Shown here one piece after another: positions 8,077 to 19,225 of a stretch of 52,882 nucleotides of DNA. Where the stretch lies: contig MWST01000023.1 in assembly GCA_002050235.1 (NCBI GenBank), positions 1 to 52,882 of the forward strand, read 5' to 3'. Below the pieces are notes generated by a model. The model was given only the letters and a program-made list of their open reading frames with translations. It did no database searches and was not told the DNA's origin. Position numbers and translations under genes: made by a program. The DNA is from Polyangiaceae bacterium UTPRO1 (GTDB lineage: Bacteria > Desulfobacterota > Binatia > UTPRO1). The stretch's first letter is position 1, and each line of letters starts with the position of its first letter.

Positions 8077-8513
8077 GCGTCGGCGATCCGGGCTTTCCGA
8101 TCCCGGTCCCCGACCAGGACACCCGGCCTTTCTGGGACGGGTGTCGGCGCGGCGAGCTCCTGATCCAGCGCTGCGGCGCCTGCGGGAAGTGGCTCTGGCA
8201 GCCGCGGCCGATCTGCTCGTCATGCCAGACTCCGGACCCGACCTGGACGCAGGTGAGCGGCGACGGCGCGATCGCGTCGTGGACGGTGCTGCGCCCGCCG
8301 ACGCTCCCGGCCTTCGCCGCGATGGTGCCGTTCGTCGTCCTACTGGTGACGCTCGACGAAGGGGTGCGCCTGCTCGGCTATCTCGTCGACGATGCCGGCC
8401 GCGTGCTCACCACCGACGGCGGCGCCGAGGGCGTGCGCACGGGACGCCGCGTGCGCTTGCGCTTCCACGACCAGGCGGGAACCATCCTCCCGTGCTGGAC
8501 GCTCGCTGACTAG
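8073..8513 (+). CDS. Zn-ribbon/OB-fold (DUF35) partner of the thiolase-like protein
   Basis: 146 residues from a GTG start overlapping the preceding stop. The N-terminal helix region (RPFWDGCRRGELLIQRC) is followed by the rubredoxin-like zinc ribbon CGACGKWLWQPRPICSSC (two CxxC pairs) and then an OB-fold (GDGAIASWTVLRPP, LVTLDEGVRLLGYLVD). DUF35 proteins form complexes with SCP2-type thiolases or MaoC hydratases and are needed for their activity. The coupling to the upstream gene supports an Ltp2-DUF35-like complex. Confidence 0.87.
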   Translation: MSVGDPGFPIPVPDQDTRPFWDGCRRGELLIQRCGACGKWLWQPRPICSSCQTPDPTWTQVSGDGAIASWTVLRPPTLPAFAAMVPFVVLLVTLDEGVRLLGYLVDDAGRVLTTDGGAEGVRTGRRVRLRFHDQAGTILPCWTLAD

Positions 8514-8528
8514 CCGGAGGAAATTTCC

Positions 8529-9710
8529 ATGGATTTCGAATTCTCGACCGCGGAGAAGGAGTTCGTCGCCAAGGTCGACGCCTTCATCGAGGCGAACCGC
8601 GACCCCGAGGTGATGGACGTGAGCCGCGAGAACATGGCGCAGATCTGCGACACGCCGAAGCGCCGCGCGTTCATGAAGAAGATCGGCGAGGCGGGGTGGC
8701 TCGGCATGAGCTGGCCGAGAGAATACGGCGGCTCCGACATCGGCGGTCTCCATGAATACCTCCTGAACGAACGGCTCGCTGCGGTCGGCGCCCCCCAGAT
8801 CGGCAAGGGTGTCGGCATCGTCGGCAAGACGCTGATGCGCCACGGCAACGAGGAGCTGAAGCGCCGCTTCCTGCCCAAGATCCTGACCAACGACGTCGAG
8901 TTCGCGATCGGCTACAGCGAGCCGCAGGCGGGATCGGACGCGGCCGCGATGGCTCTCAAGGCGACGCGCGACGGCGACGGCTGGCGGCTGAACGGACAGA
9001 AGATCTTCACCACCTCGGCGCACTTCGCCGAGTGGTACTGGGTCGGCGCCCGCACCGACCCGGAAGCGCCGAAGCACAAGGGCATCAGCCTCTTCCTCGT
9101 GCCGATGAAGAGTCCCGGCATCACGGTGACGCCGATGCCGACCATCGGCGACGAAATCACCAACATGGTCTTCCTGGACGATGTCTACGTGCCGAACGAC
9201 TACATGGTCGGCGAGCCCGGCAAGGGCTTCAACTACATCTCGGAGGCGCTCGATCTCGAACGCTTCACCATGTTCACCTTCTCGCCGATCCAGCAGCGTC
9301 TGGACCTCCTGCTCGACTACGTGGCGACGGCGGAGCGCGACGGCATGCCGCTCAGCGACGACCCGGTGATCCGCCGGCGCGTCGCCGAGCTCGCTACCGA
9401 AGCCGAAGTGGCGCGGGTGCTCGGGCTCCGCTTCGTCGCCGCGTCGATGGCGGGCGGAGCGGCGCCGACGGCGGAAGCCTCGGAGTACAAGCTCTACGCC
9501 ACCGAGTTCTCGCGCCGGCTCGCCAATGCGTCGATGGACATTGCGGGCCCGGGGTCGCAGCTGCGGGTGCGCACGGAGGGGGCGCCGATGGGCGGCCGCG
9601 CCGAGTCGACGTACCGCTACACGGTCATCGATACCATCGGCGGCGGCGCTTCCGAGATCCAGAAGAACATCATCGCGCGGCGGAAGCTCGGTCTGCCGAA
9701 GAACTTCTGA
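8529..9710 (+). CDS. Acyl-CoA dehydrogenase 1
   Basis: 393-residue FAD enzyme oxidising an acyl-CoA to the 2-enoyl-CoA and passing electrons to ETF. A good ribosome site (GGAGGAAA) precedes the ATG. Motifs seen: the FAD/substrate loop IGYSEPQAGSDAAAM near 125, FTTSAHFAEWYWVGART near 158, and the C-terminal TIGGGASEIQKNIIARRKLG. The position of the MCAD catalytic Glu is Gly here (IGGGASEIQ). The Glu in EALDLERFTMF is the probable base, as in the isovaleryl-CoA dehydrogenase type. The gene pairs with the dehydrogenase at 10919, and a racemase-type gene lies between them. Confidence 0.92.
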   Translation: MDFEFSTAEKEFVAKVDAFIEANRDPEVMDVSRENMAQICDTPKRRAFMKKIGEAGWLGMSWPREYGGSDIGGLHEYLLNERLAAVGAPQIGKGVGIVGKTLMRHGNEELKRRFLPKILTNDVEFAIGYSEPQAGSDAAAMALKATRDGDGWRLNGQKIFTTSAHFAEWYWVGARTDPEAPKHKGISLFLVPMKSPGITVTPMPTIGDEITNMVFLDDVYVPNDYMVGEPGKGFNYISEALDLERFTMFTFSPIQQRLDLLLDYVATAERDGMPLSDDPVIRRRVAELATEAEVARVLGLRFVAASMAGGAAPTAEASEYKLYATEFSRRLANASMDIAGPGSQLRVRTEGAPMGGRAESTYRYTVIDTIGGGASEIQKNIIARRKLGLPKNF

Positions 9711-9727
9711 GTGCGGCGGGTCGGCGG

Positions 9728-10894
9728 ATGACGGACAGCGGCTTTCTCGACGGCGTCACGGTGCTCGACCTCGCGACCGTCGGTCCGGCGGCGCGCTGCT
9801 CGCGGCTCCTCGCCGACTATGGAGCTGCAGTCGTGAAGGTCGGTCCGCCGCCGGGAAAGAAGGGCGTGCAGATCCAGCCGCCGTTCTTCGCCTACAGCGC
9901 CGGACGCGGCACCCGTCGCGTGCAGATCGATTTGAAGGAGCCGCGCGGCAAGGATGCGTTCCTGAAGCTTGCGGCCACGGCGCAGGTGGTGATCGAGAGC
10001 TTCCGGCCGGGAGTGGTGGCGCGGCTCGGCATCGGCTGGGACGACGTCCGGGCGGTGAATCCGGCGATCGTGTACTGCTCGACGAGCGGCTATGGGCAGG
10101 ACGGCCCGCAGGCGGCGTGGGCCGGCCACGACCTCGACTACCTGGCGGACGGCGGCTTCCTCGCCATGAGCGGCAAGCGGGCCGACGGCGGCCCGGCGCT
10201 CCCCGGCGCCACGATCGCCGACGCCGCCGCCGGCGGCATGCACGCGGCGATCGCCATCCTGGCGGCGCTGGTGCGCGCCCGCCGCAGCGGCGTCGGGGCC
10301 TATCTGGACGTCGCCGTCAGCGAGGGCGTGCTCGCGCTCATGGGCCTCGTGATCGACGAGCACCTGGCGACCGGACGGGCGCCGGCGCCGGGAGGCGATC
10401 TCCTGACGGGACGCTATGCCTGCTACGACGTCTACCGCGCCGGCGACGGCAGGTGGCTCGCGGTCGCGGCCATCGAGTCGCAGTTCTGGGCCAACCTCTG
10501 CCGCTTGCTCGAGCTGCCGCAGTGGACGCAGCACCAGTACGACGACGCGCACCAGGAGGCGATCCGCGCCGATCTCCGCCGCGTCTTCGCGACCCGCTAC
10601 CGCGACGATTGGGTGGCGCGGCTGGCGCCGAACGACACCTGCGTGGCGCCGGTCCGCGAGATCGCCGAGCTGCCCGGGATGGCGCAGCACCGCGCGCGCC
10701 GCGTCTTCGCCGAGGCCCGGCACCCGACCCGCGGCCGTTTCCGCCAGGTGGCGCCGGTGCTGGCCGGCTGTGAACGCGCGCCCGAGTACCAGGTGCCCGA
10801 TGCCGACGCCACCGAGACCGACGCGGTGCTCGCCGCTGCCGGGCTCGACGCGGCGGAGATCGCCGCGCTCCGCGCCGCCGGCATCGTCGCCTGA
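9728..10894 (+). CDS. Alpha-methylacyl-CoA racemase-like family III CoA-transferase
   Basis: 388 residues. Typical family III opening (VTVLDLATVGPAARCSRLLA) and IESFRPGVVARLGIGWDD. Unlike ordinary CoA-transferases it has the AMACR-type motif AGHDLDYLADGG with His134 next to Asp135, and a second acidic residue in TIADAAAGG (Asp165). These align with the His/Asp pair used by alpha-methylacyl-CoA racemases to epimerise 2-methylacyl-CoAs. A racemase flanked by acyl-CoA dehydrogenases is the arrangement expected for degrading branched (isoprenoid or sterol side-chain) acids. A plain CoA-transferase role is the alternative. Confidence 0.8.
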   Translation: MTDSGFLDGVTVLDLATVGPAARCSRLLADYGAAVVKVGPPPGKKGVQIQPPFFAYSAGRGTRRVQIDLKEPRGKDAFLKLAATAQVVIESFRPGVVARLGIGWDDVRAVNPAIVYCSTSGYGQDGPQAAWAGHDLDYLADGGFLAMSGKRADGGPALPGATIADAAAGGMHAAIAILAALVRARRSGVGAYLDVAVSEGVLALMGLVIDEHLATGRAPAPGGDLLTGRYACYDVYRAGDGRWLAVAAIESQFWANLCRLLELPQWTQHQYDDAHQEAIRADLRRVFATRYRDDWVARLAPNDTCVAPVREIAELPGMAQHRARRVFAEARHPTRGRFRQVAPVLAGCERAPEYQVPDADATETDAVLAAAGLDAAEIAALRAAGIVA

Positions 10895-10918
10895 CGCGAA
10901 GGAAAGGAGCCTGGCCGG

Positions 10919-12064
10919 ATGGACCTCGATTTCACCGAAGAGCAGCACATGCTCCGCGACACCGTGCGCGGCCTCTGCGCCGCGCACTCCCCGATCGCGG
11001 TGGTGCGCAAGATGGAGGACGACCCGATCGGCTATCCGGCCGAGCTCTGGCGGCAGCTCGGCGAGCTCGGGATCACCGGACTGACGCTCCCCGAGGCCTA
11101 CGGCGGCGGCGGCCAGACGGCCCTCGAAGCCGCGATCGTCTACGAGGAGCTCGGCCGCGCCCTGGCGCCGTCGCCGCACTTCGTCTCGGCGGTGCTGGCC
11201 GGCGGCGTCATCGCTCGCGCCGGCACCGAGGCGCAGAAGCGCTACTGGCTGCCGCGGCTGGCGAGCGGCGAGGCGATCATCGCTCCCGCCTGGCTCGAGC
11301 CGAACGGCGGCTACGGCCCGGCGGGAGTGCGGCTCGCAGCCGCTGCCGGCGACGGCGGCGTCAAGCTCAGCGGCAGCAAGCGCCACGTGCACTTCGCCAA
11401 GGCCGCGACCAGGCTTCTCGTGCTCGCGCGCAGCGGCGGCGGGACGGCCGATGTCGACCTCTTCCTGGTCGATCCGGCAGCTCCCGGGGTCGCCCTGACG
11501 CAGCAGTACACGATCGCCGCCGATGCGCAGTACGCAGTCGCCTTCGACGACGTTCCGGTGGCGGCGAGCGAGCGCGTGGGTGCGGCGCGCGCTGGCTGGG
11601 CGGCGTGGAACGCGGTCATGCACGAGGGCATCGTGCTCCTCGCCGCCCAGGCGATGGGCGGCGCCGAGCGGGCGCTCGAGATAACCGTCGACTACGCGCG
11701 CACCCGCCACCAGTTCGACAAGCCGCTCGGAGCCTTCCAGGCGATCGCGCACTATCTCGCCGATGCGACGACGGCGGTCGACGGCGGCCGGACGCTGGTG
11801 TACGAGGCCGCCTGGGCGCTCGCGAGCGGGCGCTCCATCGCCAAGCTGGCGCCGATGGCGAAGCTCTTCGCCTGCAAGACCTACCGCGACGTCACGGCGA
11901 TGGCGCAGCAGGTGCACGGCGGCATCGGCTTCACCATCGAGTACGACATCCAGCTGTTCTTCCGGCGCGCCAAGCAGCTCCAGCTCTCGTTCTGGGACGA
12001 CCGCTACCTGGAAGAGCTGGTCGCGGCGGCGACGCTCGCCGAACGGCGGCCGGCCAGGGCCTAG
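10919..12064 (+). CDS. Acyl-CoA dehydrogenase 2
   Basis: 381 residues, short C-terminal type. It begins MDLDFTEEQHMLRDTVRGL and has the FAD-binding arginine region ARTRHQFDKPLGAFQAIAH near residue 260 and QQVHGGIGFTIEYDIQLFFRRA near the end. I see no residue at the usual MCAD Glu position, and the middle FAD loop (APAWLEPNGGYG) is degenerate. Such partners are known as the second subunit of heteromeric dehydrogenases (the FadE28/FadE29 or ChsE type), where one subunit lacks the catalytic base. It may therefore work with the 8529 product. AAGGAAAGGA precedes the start. Confidence 0.87.
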   Translation: MDLDFTEEQHMLRDTVRGLCAAHSPIAVVRKMEDDPIGYPAELWRQLGELGITGLTLPEAYGGGGQTALEAAIVYEELGRALAPSPHFVSAVLAGGVIARAGTEAQKRYWLPRLASGEAIIAPAWLEPNGGYGPAGVRLAAAAGDGGVKLSGSKRHVHFAKAATRLLVLARSGGGTADVDLFLVDPAAPGVALTQQYTIAADAQYAVAFDDVPVAASERVGAARAGWAAWNAVMHEGIVLLAAQAMGGAERALEITVDYARTRHQFDKPLGAFQAIAHYLADATTAVDGGRTLVYEAAWALASGRSIAKLAPMAKLFACKTYRDVTAMAQQVHGGIGFTIEYDIQLFFRRAKQLQLSFWDDRYLEELVAAATLAERRPARA

Positions 12065-12079
12065 GGAGCGGGCGGCAGC

Positions 12080-13168
12080 ATGCGGGATCTCTTCGCGACG
12101 CTCGACCGCTGGCGGGGGGAAGGGCAGGAGGTGGCGCTGGCGACGCTCGTGCAGGTGTTCGGGACGGCGCCGCGCCTGCCCGGAGCGCGCATGCTCATCG
12201 CCGCCGACGGCCGCATGGCCGGGTCGGTGAGCGGCGGCTGCGTCGAGAACGATGTCGCGGTGCGGGCGGCACGAGTGCTCGCCAGCGGTGCACCGACGCT
12301 CGTGCGCTACGGGATCGCCGACGACTCGGACCTCGCCGTCGGCCTCACCTGCGCCGAGATCGAGGTCCTGATCGAGCCCTGGCGCGCCGGCGCGGCGTGG
12401 GACGCCGTTCGCACCGCGCTCGCCGCCGGTGCACCGGTCGTGCTGGCAGTGGCAATCGAGCCTGCGGATCAGGCCGGCTGGAGCGTGGCGTTGGCCGCGG
12501 ACGGTAGCTTCAGCGGCGAGGCGCCGGCGACGGTCGCGACCGCGGCGCGCGGCATGCTCGGGACGCGGGCAGTGAGCGTGCTGGCGCTCGACGCCGATCC
12601 CCGAGCCGCCCGCGTCTTCCTCGAAGCGTTCCCCAGGCCGGAGCGGCTGATCGTGAACGGCGGCACCCACGTAGCCGTGGTGCTGGCGCGGATGGCGAAA
12701 CAGGTCGGCATGCACGTCACCGTCATCGACGCGCGCAGCGCCTATCTATCGCGCGAGCGCTTCCCCGACGCCGACGAGCTGGTGCACGCGGCTCCTGCCA
12801 GGGCCCTGGCGGCGATCGACCTCGCCGGCGCCGCGGTCGTGAGCCTCACGCACGACCTCAAGCTCGACGTGCCGGCGCTGGCGGCGGCCCTCGCCGGCGG
12901 CGCCGCCTACGTCGGCGCCATGGGGAGCCTGCGGACGCACGAGAAGCGGTGCCGGGAGCTCATCGGCGCCGGAGTGGACGCCGGAGCGATAGCGCGCATC
13001 CGGACGCCGATCGGCCTCGATATCGGCGGCCGCACGCCCGAGGAGATGGCGGTGGCGATCCTCGCCGAGATCCTGGCCGTGCGCTCCGGCCGCGACGCCC
13101 GGCCCCTCAGGGAGCACGGCATCGTCCACGACCAAGGCCGAGCCGCGCGCCTGCGGGGAGCGCGATGA
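12080..13168 (+). CDS. xdhC: XdhC/CoxI family molybdenum hydroxylase maturation protein
   Basis: 362 residues with the two domains of XdhC proteins. The N-terminal part carries GSVSGGCVENDV (residues 49-60). The C-terminal Rossmann-like domain has VNGGTHVAVVLARMA and GAAYVGAMGS, followed by RIRTPIGLDIGGRTPEEMA. XdhC binds molybdenum cofactor, promotes its sulfuration and hands it to xanthine-dehydrogenase-family enzymes. The structural subunits of such an enzyme lie 9.6 kb downstream at 22794-26579. The stop overlaps the start of the next gene (ATGA). Confidence 0.9.
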   Translation: MRDLFATLDRWRGEGQEVALATLVQVFGTAPRLPGARMLIAADGRMAGSVSGGCVENDVAVRAARVLASGAPTLVRYGIADDSDLAVGLTCAEIEVLIEPWRAGAAWDAVRTALAAGAPVVLAVAIEPADQAGWSVALAADGSFSGEAPATVATAARGMLGTRAVSVLALDADPRAARVFLEAFPRPERLIVNGGTHVAVVLARMAKQVGMHVTVIDARSAYLSRERFPDADELVHAAPARALAAIDLAGAAVVSLTHDLKLDVPALAAALAGGAAYVGAMGSLRTHEKRCRELIGAGVDAGAIARIRTPIGLDIGGRTPEEMAVAILAEILAVRSGRDARPLREHGIVHDQGRAARLRGAR

Positions 13169-13809
13169 GCGGGCGCCCGGGATCGATCGCCGGCATCGTG
13201 CTCGCCGCCGGCGGCTCGCGGCGCATGGGACGCCCGAAGCAGATACTGCCGCTCGCGGGGCGGCCGCTCCTCCAGCACGTACTCGACGCCGCAGCGGCGT
13301 CGCAGCTCGCCGAGATCGTCGTCGTCCTCGGACACGAGGCGGCGTCGGTCGCCGCGGCGCTGGAGCTCCCGGCGCGCGCGCGCATCGTCGTCAACCCGGC
13401 GTGGGCAGCCGGCCAAGCGGCGTCGCTCGCGTGCGGGCTCGGCGCCGTCGCACCGGGCGAGGCCATCGCCGCTGCGGTCCTCCTCGGCGACCAGCCGGGA
13501 GTATCGGGCGCCCTCATCGACGGGATGCTCGCCGCCTTCCGGACGACGGATGCGGCGGCAGTGCGTCCGGTATGGCGTTCGCCTGACGGGAGGACGCAGC
13601 CCGGCCATCCGGTGGTCCTCGGCCGCGAGGTCTTCGCCGAAGCGGCGGCGCTCGCCGGCGACGAGGGCGCCCGCGCGCTCTTCGCCCGCCGCCCGGAGCG
13701 CGTCCGCGAGATCGCGATCGCAGGAGCACCGCTCGCCGACGTGGACGACGGCGACGACTATCGGCGCGTCATGGACGCAGTCCAGGCGGCGTCAACGGGA
13801 GGCTTCTAG
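13165..13809 (+). CDS. MobA-like nucleotidyltransferase (molybdenum cofactor cytidylyltransferase, MocA type)
   Basis: 214-residue NTP-transferase. The signature GIVLAAGGSRRMGRPKQILP (residues 9-28) binds the nucleotide. WAAGQAASLACGLGAV and LLGDQPGVSG follow, as in MocA/CoxD-neighbour proteins that make the cytosine dinucleotide form of molybdenum cofactor. It is coupled to xdhC by a four-base overlap and followed two bases later by a coxG-like gene. Guanylyl versus cytidylyl specificity cannot be decided by eye; the company of XdhC and CoxG favours cytidylyl. Confidence 0.87.
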   Translation: MSGRPGSIAGIVLAAGGSRRMGRPKQILPLAGRPLLQHVLDAAAASQLAEIVVVLGHEAASVAAALELPARARIVVNPAWAAGQAASLACGLGAVAPGEAIAAAVLLGDQPGVSGALIDGMLAAFRTTDAAAVRPVWRSPDGRTQPGHPVVLGREVFAEAAALAGDEGARALFARRPERVREIAIAGAPLADVDDGDDYRRVMDAVQAASTGGF

Positions 13810-13811
13810 AC

Positions 13812-14441
13812 GTGGCTATCGACATCACCGAGACTTTCCAGGTGCGGGCTCCGATCGAGCTCGTGTGGCGGTTCCTGCTCGATCCGCAGCAGGTGGCGCC
13901 GTGCATGCCGGGCGCCGCGCTCGACGAGATCGTCGACGAGCGCACTTTCCTCGGCACGGTGAAGATCAAGGTCGGGGCGATCACTACCCGCTACAAGGGC
14001 AAGGTGCAGCTCACCGAGGTCGACGCGGCGGCGCGGCGGGTGCGGATGGCGGCCGAAGGCCGCGAGACCGGCGGCGGCACCGCCAAGGGGGCGATGACCG
14101 CCGAGATGCGGACGCTGCCCGACGGCCTCACGGAAGTCGCCGCCACCGCGAGCGTCGATCTCACCGGCAAGATCGTGCAGGTCGGGCGCGGCATGATCCA
14201 GGGCGTCTCGCACCAGCTCTTCCTCCAGTTCGTGTCGGCGGTGCAGGGACACCTCGAGCCTCTGGCGGCGGCGTCGGCCGCAGCGGCGCCGGGTGCGCCC
14301 GCGCCGGAGGTGTTGCCGCCGCCGCTGCCGAAGCCGCAGATCGAGCAGCGGGCGATCCGCATCGTGCCGCTAGTGCTGAGCGTGATCTGGAACGCGATCC
14401 GCCGCTTCCTGCTACGGCTCCTCGGACGCCGTCCGTCCTAG
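13812..14441 (+). CDS. CoxG-like SRPBCC protein
   Basis: 209 residues from a GTG start two bases after the preceding stop. The START-like (SRPBCC) domain covers about 1-150: ITETFQVRAPIELVWRFLLDP, MPGAALDEIVDERTFLGTVKIKVG, and SVDLTGKIVQVGRGMIQGVS. This is the CoxG (CO dehydrogenase subunit G) family, linked to membrane recruitment of molybdenum hydroxylases. A Pro/Ala linker leads to a C-terminal hydrophobic/basic helix (IVPLVLSVIWNAIRRFLLRL) that could attach it to the membrane. The 3' end overlaps the convergent lipase-foldase gene by 30 bases. Confidence 0.86.
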   Translation: MAIDITETFQVRAPIELVWRFLLDPQQVAPCMPGAALDEIVDERTFLGTVKIKVGAITTRYKGKVQLTEVDAAARRVRMAAEGRETGGGTAKGAMTAEMRTLPDGLTEVAATASVDLTGKIVQVGRGMIQGVSHQLFLQFVSAVQGHLEPLAAASAAAAPGAPAPEVLPPPLPKPQIEQRAIRIVPLVLSVIWNAIRRFLLRLLGRRPS

Positions 14442-15473
14442 CGGTGCGGGCGCCGCTTCGGCGTCGATGCGGTCGAGGGCCCGGACCCGGCGGCGCTCCG
14501 CCGGCGCGAAGGACTCTTCGAGGAGACGCGACTCGGCGGCGGCGCGCTCGGCCGCGTCGCGGGCGGGATCGCGGCGCAGACGATCGCGGGCGGCGCGGAA
14601 GGCGGCGACGCGTTCGCGCCAGGCGGCGCGCTCGCGATCGAGGGCGGCGAGGCGGGCGGCGGCTTCCGGGCCGGCGAGGCGCTCGCGAATCGCCGCTATC
14701 TCGGCGTCGTCGCCGCCGCGGGCGCGGATCTCGTCTTCGGCCGCACGCAGGGTGGCGGCAAGGCGCGCGGTGGCGTGCGCCTCGCGCACCTCCGCGGGCA
14801 GCTCGGCCTCGGCGGTGGCGAAGAGGGCCTCCGCGCGCGCCGCGCGCTCTTCGGGCGCGAGGCGCGGATCGCCGGCAATCCGCCGGCTTTCGAGGAGCCG
14901 ACGCGCCTCCGCTTCTTCTGCGGCGAAGAACGCCTCGGCCGCCTCCTCGCCGAGGACGTCACGGCGGATGGCAGCGAGGGCCGTCAAGCGGGCGTCGAGG
15001 TCGGCAGCGTCGGGCGCTGCCGCCGCGGCGAGTGCGCGGACGCGCTCGCGGTAGGCGAGGTAGCGGTCGAGAAGGGCGATGGCCTCGCCCGCCGCCGGGT
15101 CTTCGAGGCGGCGCCCGATCTCGCGTACGATGCGGGCGCGCAGTTCCTCGTCCGGGACCTCGCCGGTGGCGGTCAGGAAGTAGTCGAAGAAGCGACGGGC
15201 GTCGATCGTCGGCAGCAGATGGCCGCTGGCGTCGACGACGAGGCCGCCGTCGACGCGGGTGCCGCGGAGCGAGCGCGGCCGGCGCGGTACCGCGGCATCC
15301 GGGCCGCCAGTCGATGCCCGGAGCGCGCTCGGGCCGGGCGTGTCGAGATCGTGCGCGCGCGGCGCCGCGGAGGCGGCGCCGCCTCCGGGCGCCGGCGGCG
15401 CCAGGCGCAGACGGCCGAGCCAGACCCCCGCCGCCGCGAGGGCGACGAGGGCCGGGATCAGTGCTCGGCGCAT
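14412..15473 (-). CDS. Lipase-specific foldase (lipase chaperone, Lif/LipB)
   Basis: 353 residues. A single N-terminal membrane helix (RRALIPALVALAAAGVWLG) is followed by an Ala/Pro-rich linker. The family hallmark SLRGTRVDGGLVVDASGHL with RRFFDYFLTATGE (RxxFDY motif at 93-98) comes next, then a long Ala/Arg/Glu-rich helical arm to the end. Lif proteins sit in the inner membrane and fold the cognate family I lipase in the periplasm before type II secretion. The cognate lipase ends 13 bases upstream on the same strand. The strong Ala/Arg bias reflects local GC content. Confidence 0.9.
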   Translation of the reverse strand: MRRALIPALVALAAAGVWLGRLRLAPPAPGGGAASAAPRAHDLDTPGPSALRASTGGPDAAVPRRPRSLRGTRVDGGLVVDASGHLLPTIDARRFFDYFLTATGEVPDEELRARIVREIGRRLEDPAAGEAIALLDRYLAYRERVRALAAAAAPDAADLDARLTALAAIRRDVLGEEAAEAFFAAEEAEARRLLESRRIAGDPRLAPEERAARAEALFATAEAELPAEVREAHATARLAATLRAAEDEIRARGGDDAEIAAIRERLAGPEAAARLAALDRERAAWRERVAAFRAARDRLRRDPARDAAERAAAESRLLEESFAPAERRRVRALDRIDAEAAPAPLGRTASEEP

Positions 15474-15486
15474 GCGGCTGCCGGGC

Positions 15487-17977
<2,491 letters not shown>

Positions 17978-17986
17978 GGGGAGACG

Positions 17987-19225
17987 ATGGCGGGCGCGCT
18001 CGCAGGGCTCCGGGTCATCGACCTCACCGTGTGGTTCCAGGGGCCGGTCGCCGCCCAGCACCTCGCCGACTTCGGCGCCGAGGTGATCAAGGTCGAGCGC
18101 CCCAAGGGCGGCGACCAGGGCCGCGGCGTCCGCAGCATCAAGGCGCTCCCGGTCGGCGACTGGAACCAGTACTTCCTGGTCATCAACCGCAACAAGAAGA
18201 GCATGGCGCTCGACCTCAAGACCGCGGCCGGCCGCGAGATCATGTACCGGCTCGTCGAGCGCTCGGATGTCTTCCTCTCGAACCTCGGGGCCGAGAACCT
18301 CGCGGCCTGGCAGCTCACGTGGGAGCAGCTCTCGGCGGTGAACCCGAAGCTCGTCTATGCGACCACCAGCGGCTACGGACCCTACGCGACGACGAGCAAG
18401 CCCGCCTTCGACATGACGGTACAGGCGCTGACCGGGCTCATGAGCCGGCTCGGCGAGCCGGGCGAGCCGCCGATCTACCTCGGCATGGGCTCCGGCGACG
18501 CCTACGGCGGCCTCATGGCGGCGCTGGCCATCCTGCTGGCGCTCTGGCACCGGAACGCGACCGGCAAGGGCCAGCGCGTCGACGCCTCGCTCTACGGGGC
18601 GCAGCTCTTCCTCGCGGCGCCGACGCTGCAAGCGTGGCTGGCGACGCGCGACCGGCGCTACTCGGAGCAGCAGCCGCGCGCTGCGGCGCACAATCCGCTC
18701 TGGAACACCTACCGCGCCAAGGACCAGTGGCTCGTCCTCTGCGTACCGAACCGCGACGATGCCTTCGCCGCGCTGGCGGCGACGCTGGAGGCCGCCGGCG
18801 CAGGGCGGGCGGCGCCGCTCGCCGGCGATGCGCGCTTCGCGACCGTTGCCGGGCGGCGCGAGCACGCGCGCGAGCTAGTCGCCGCGCTCGACGCGATAGT
18901 CGCGACGCGCACCGCCGGCGAGTGGATGGCGCGCTGGGCGCCGCTCGCCGACCGCCGCATCGCCGCGAGTCCGATCGCCACCTTCGCCGATCTCGTGCGC
19001 GACGCGGGAGTCCGAGCCAACGATTATCTGATGGAGACGTACTGCGAGGAGGTGCAGCGCCCGGTCACCGTGCGCGGCATGCCGATAACCCTGTCGCGCA
19101 CGCCCGGGACCATCCGCAGCCTCGGCCCCGAGCTCGGCCAGGACACCGAGATGATCCTCTTCGAGATGCTCGGCTACGACTGGGACGAGATCGGCGCCCT
19201 CAAGGCCGCGGGGGCGATTCCGTGA
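17987..19225 (+). CDS. Family III CoA-transferase, array member 2
   Basis: 412 residues with a GAGGGGAGA ribosome site. It opens [20 protein letters not shown] and carries FGAEVIKVERPKGGDQGRG, INRNKKSMALDLKTAAGRE, PAFDMTVQALTG with the expected catalytic Asp142, and GKGQRVDASLYGAQ. Length and motifs are normal. It shares its opening ([12 protein letters not shown]) with the preceding gene, which suggests local duplication followed by strong divergence. Its stop overlaps the GTG start of member 3 (GTGA at 19222-19225). Confidence 0.9.
   Translation: MAGALAGLRVIDLTVWFQGPVAAQHLADFGAEVIKVERPKGGDQGRGVRSIKALPVGDWNQYFLVINRNKKSMALDLKTAAGREIMYRLVERSDVFLSNLGAENLAAWQLTWEQLSAVNPKLVYATTSGYGPYATTSKPAFDMTVQALTGLMSRLGEPGEPPIYLGMGSGDAYGGLMAALAILLALWHRNATGKGQRVDASLYGAQLFLAAPTLQAWLATRDRRYSEQQPRAAAHNPLWNTYRAKDQWLVLCVPNRDDAFAALAATLEAAGAGRAAPLAGDARFATVAGRREHARELVAALDAIVATRTAGEWMARWAPLADRRIAASPIATFADLVRDAGVRANDYLMETYCEEVQRPVTVRGMPITLSRTPGTIRSLGPELGQDTEMILFEMLGYDWDEIGALKAAGAIP

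Noticed and set aside
9617..12715. A 1032-codon open frame on the minus strand
   Set aside because: It is antisense to a racemase and dehydrogenase gene with clear motifs. Its translation is Arg/Asp/His-rich without any domain, as expected for a GC-rich shadow frame.
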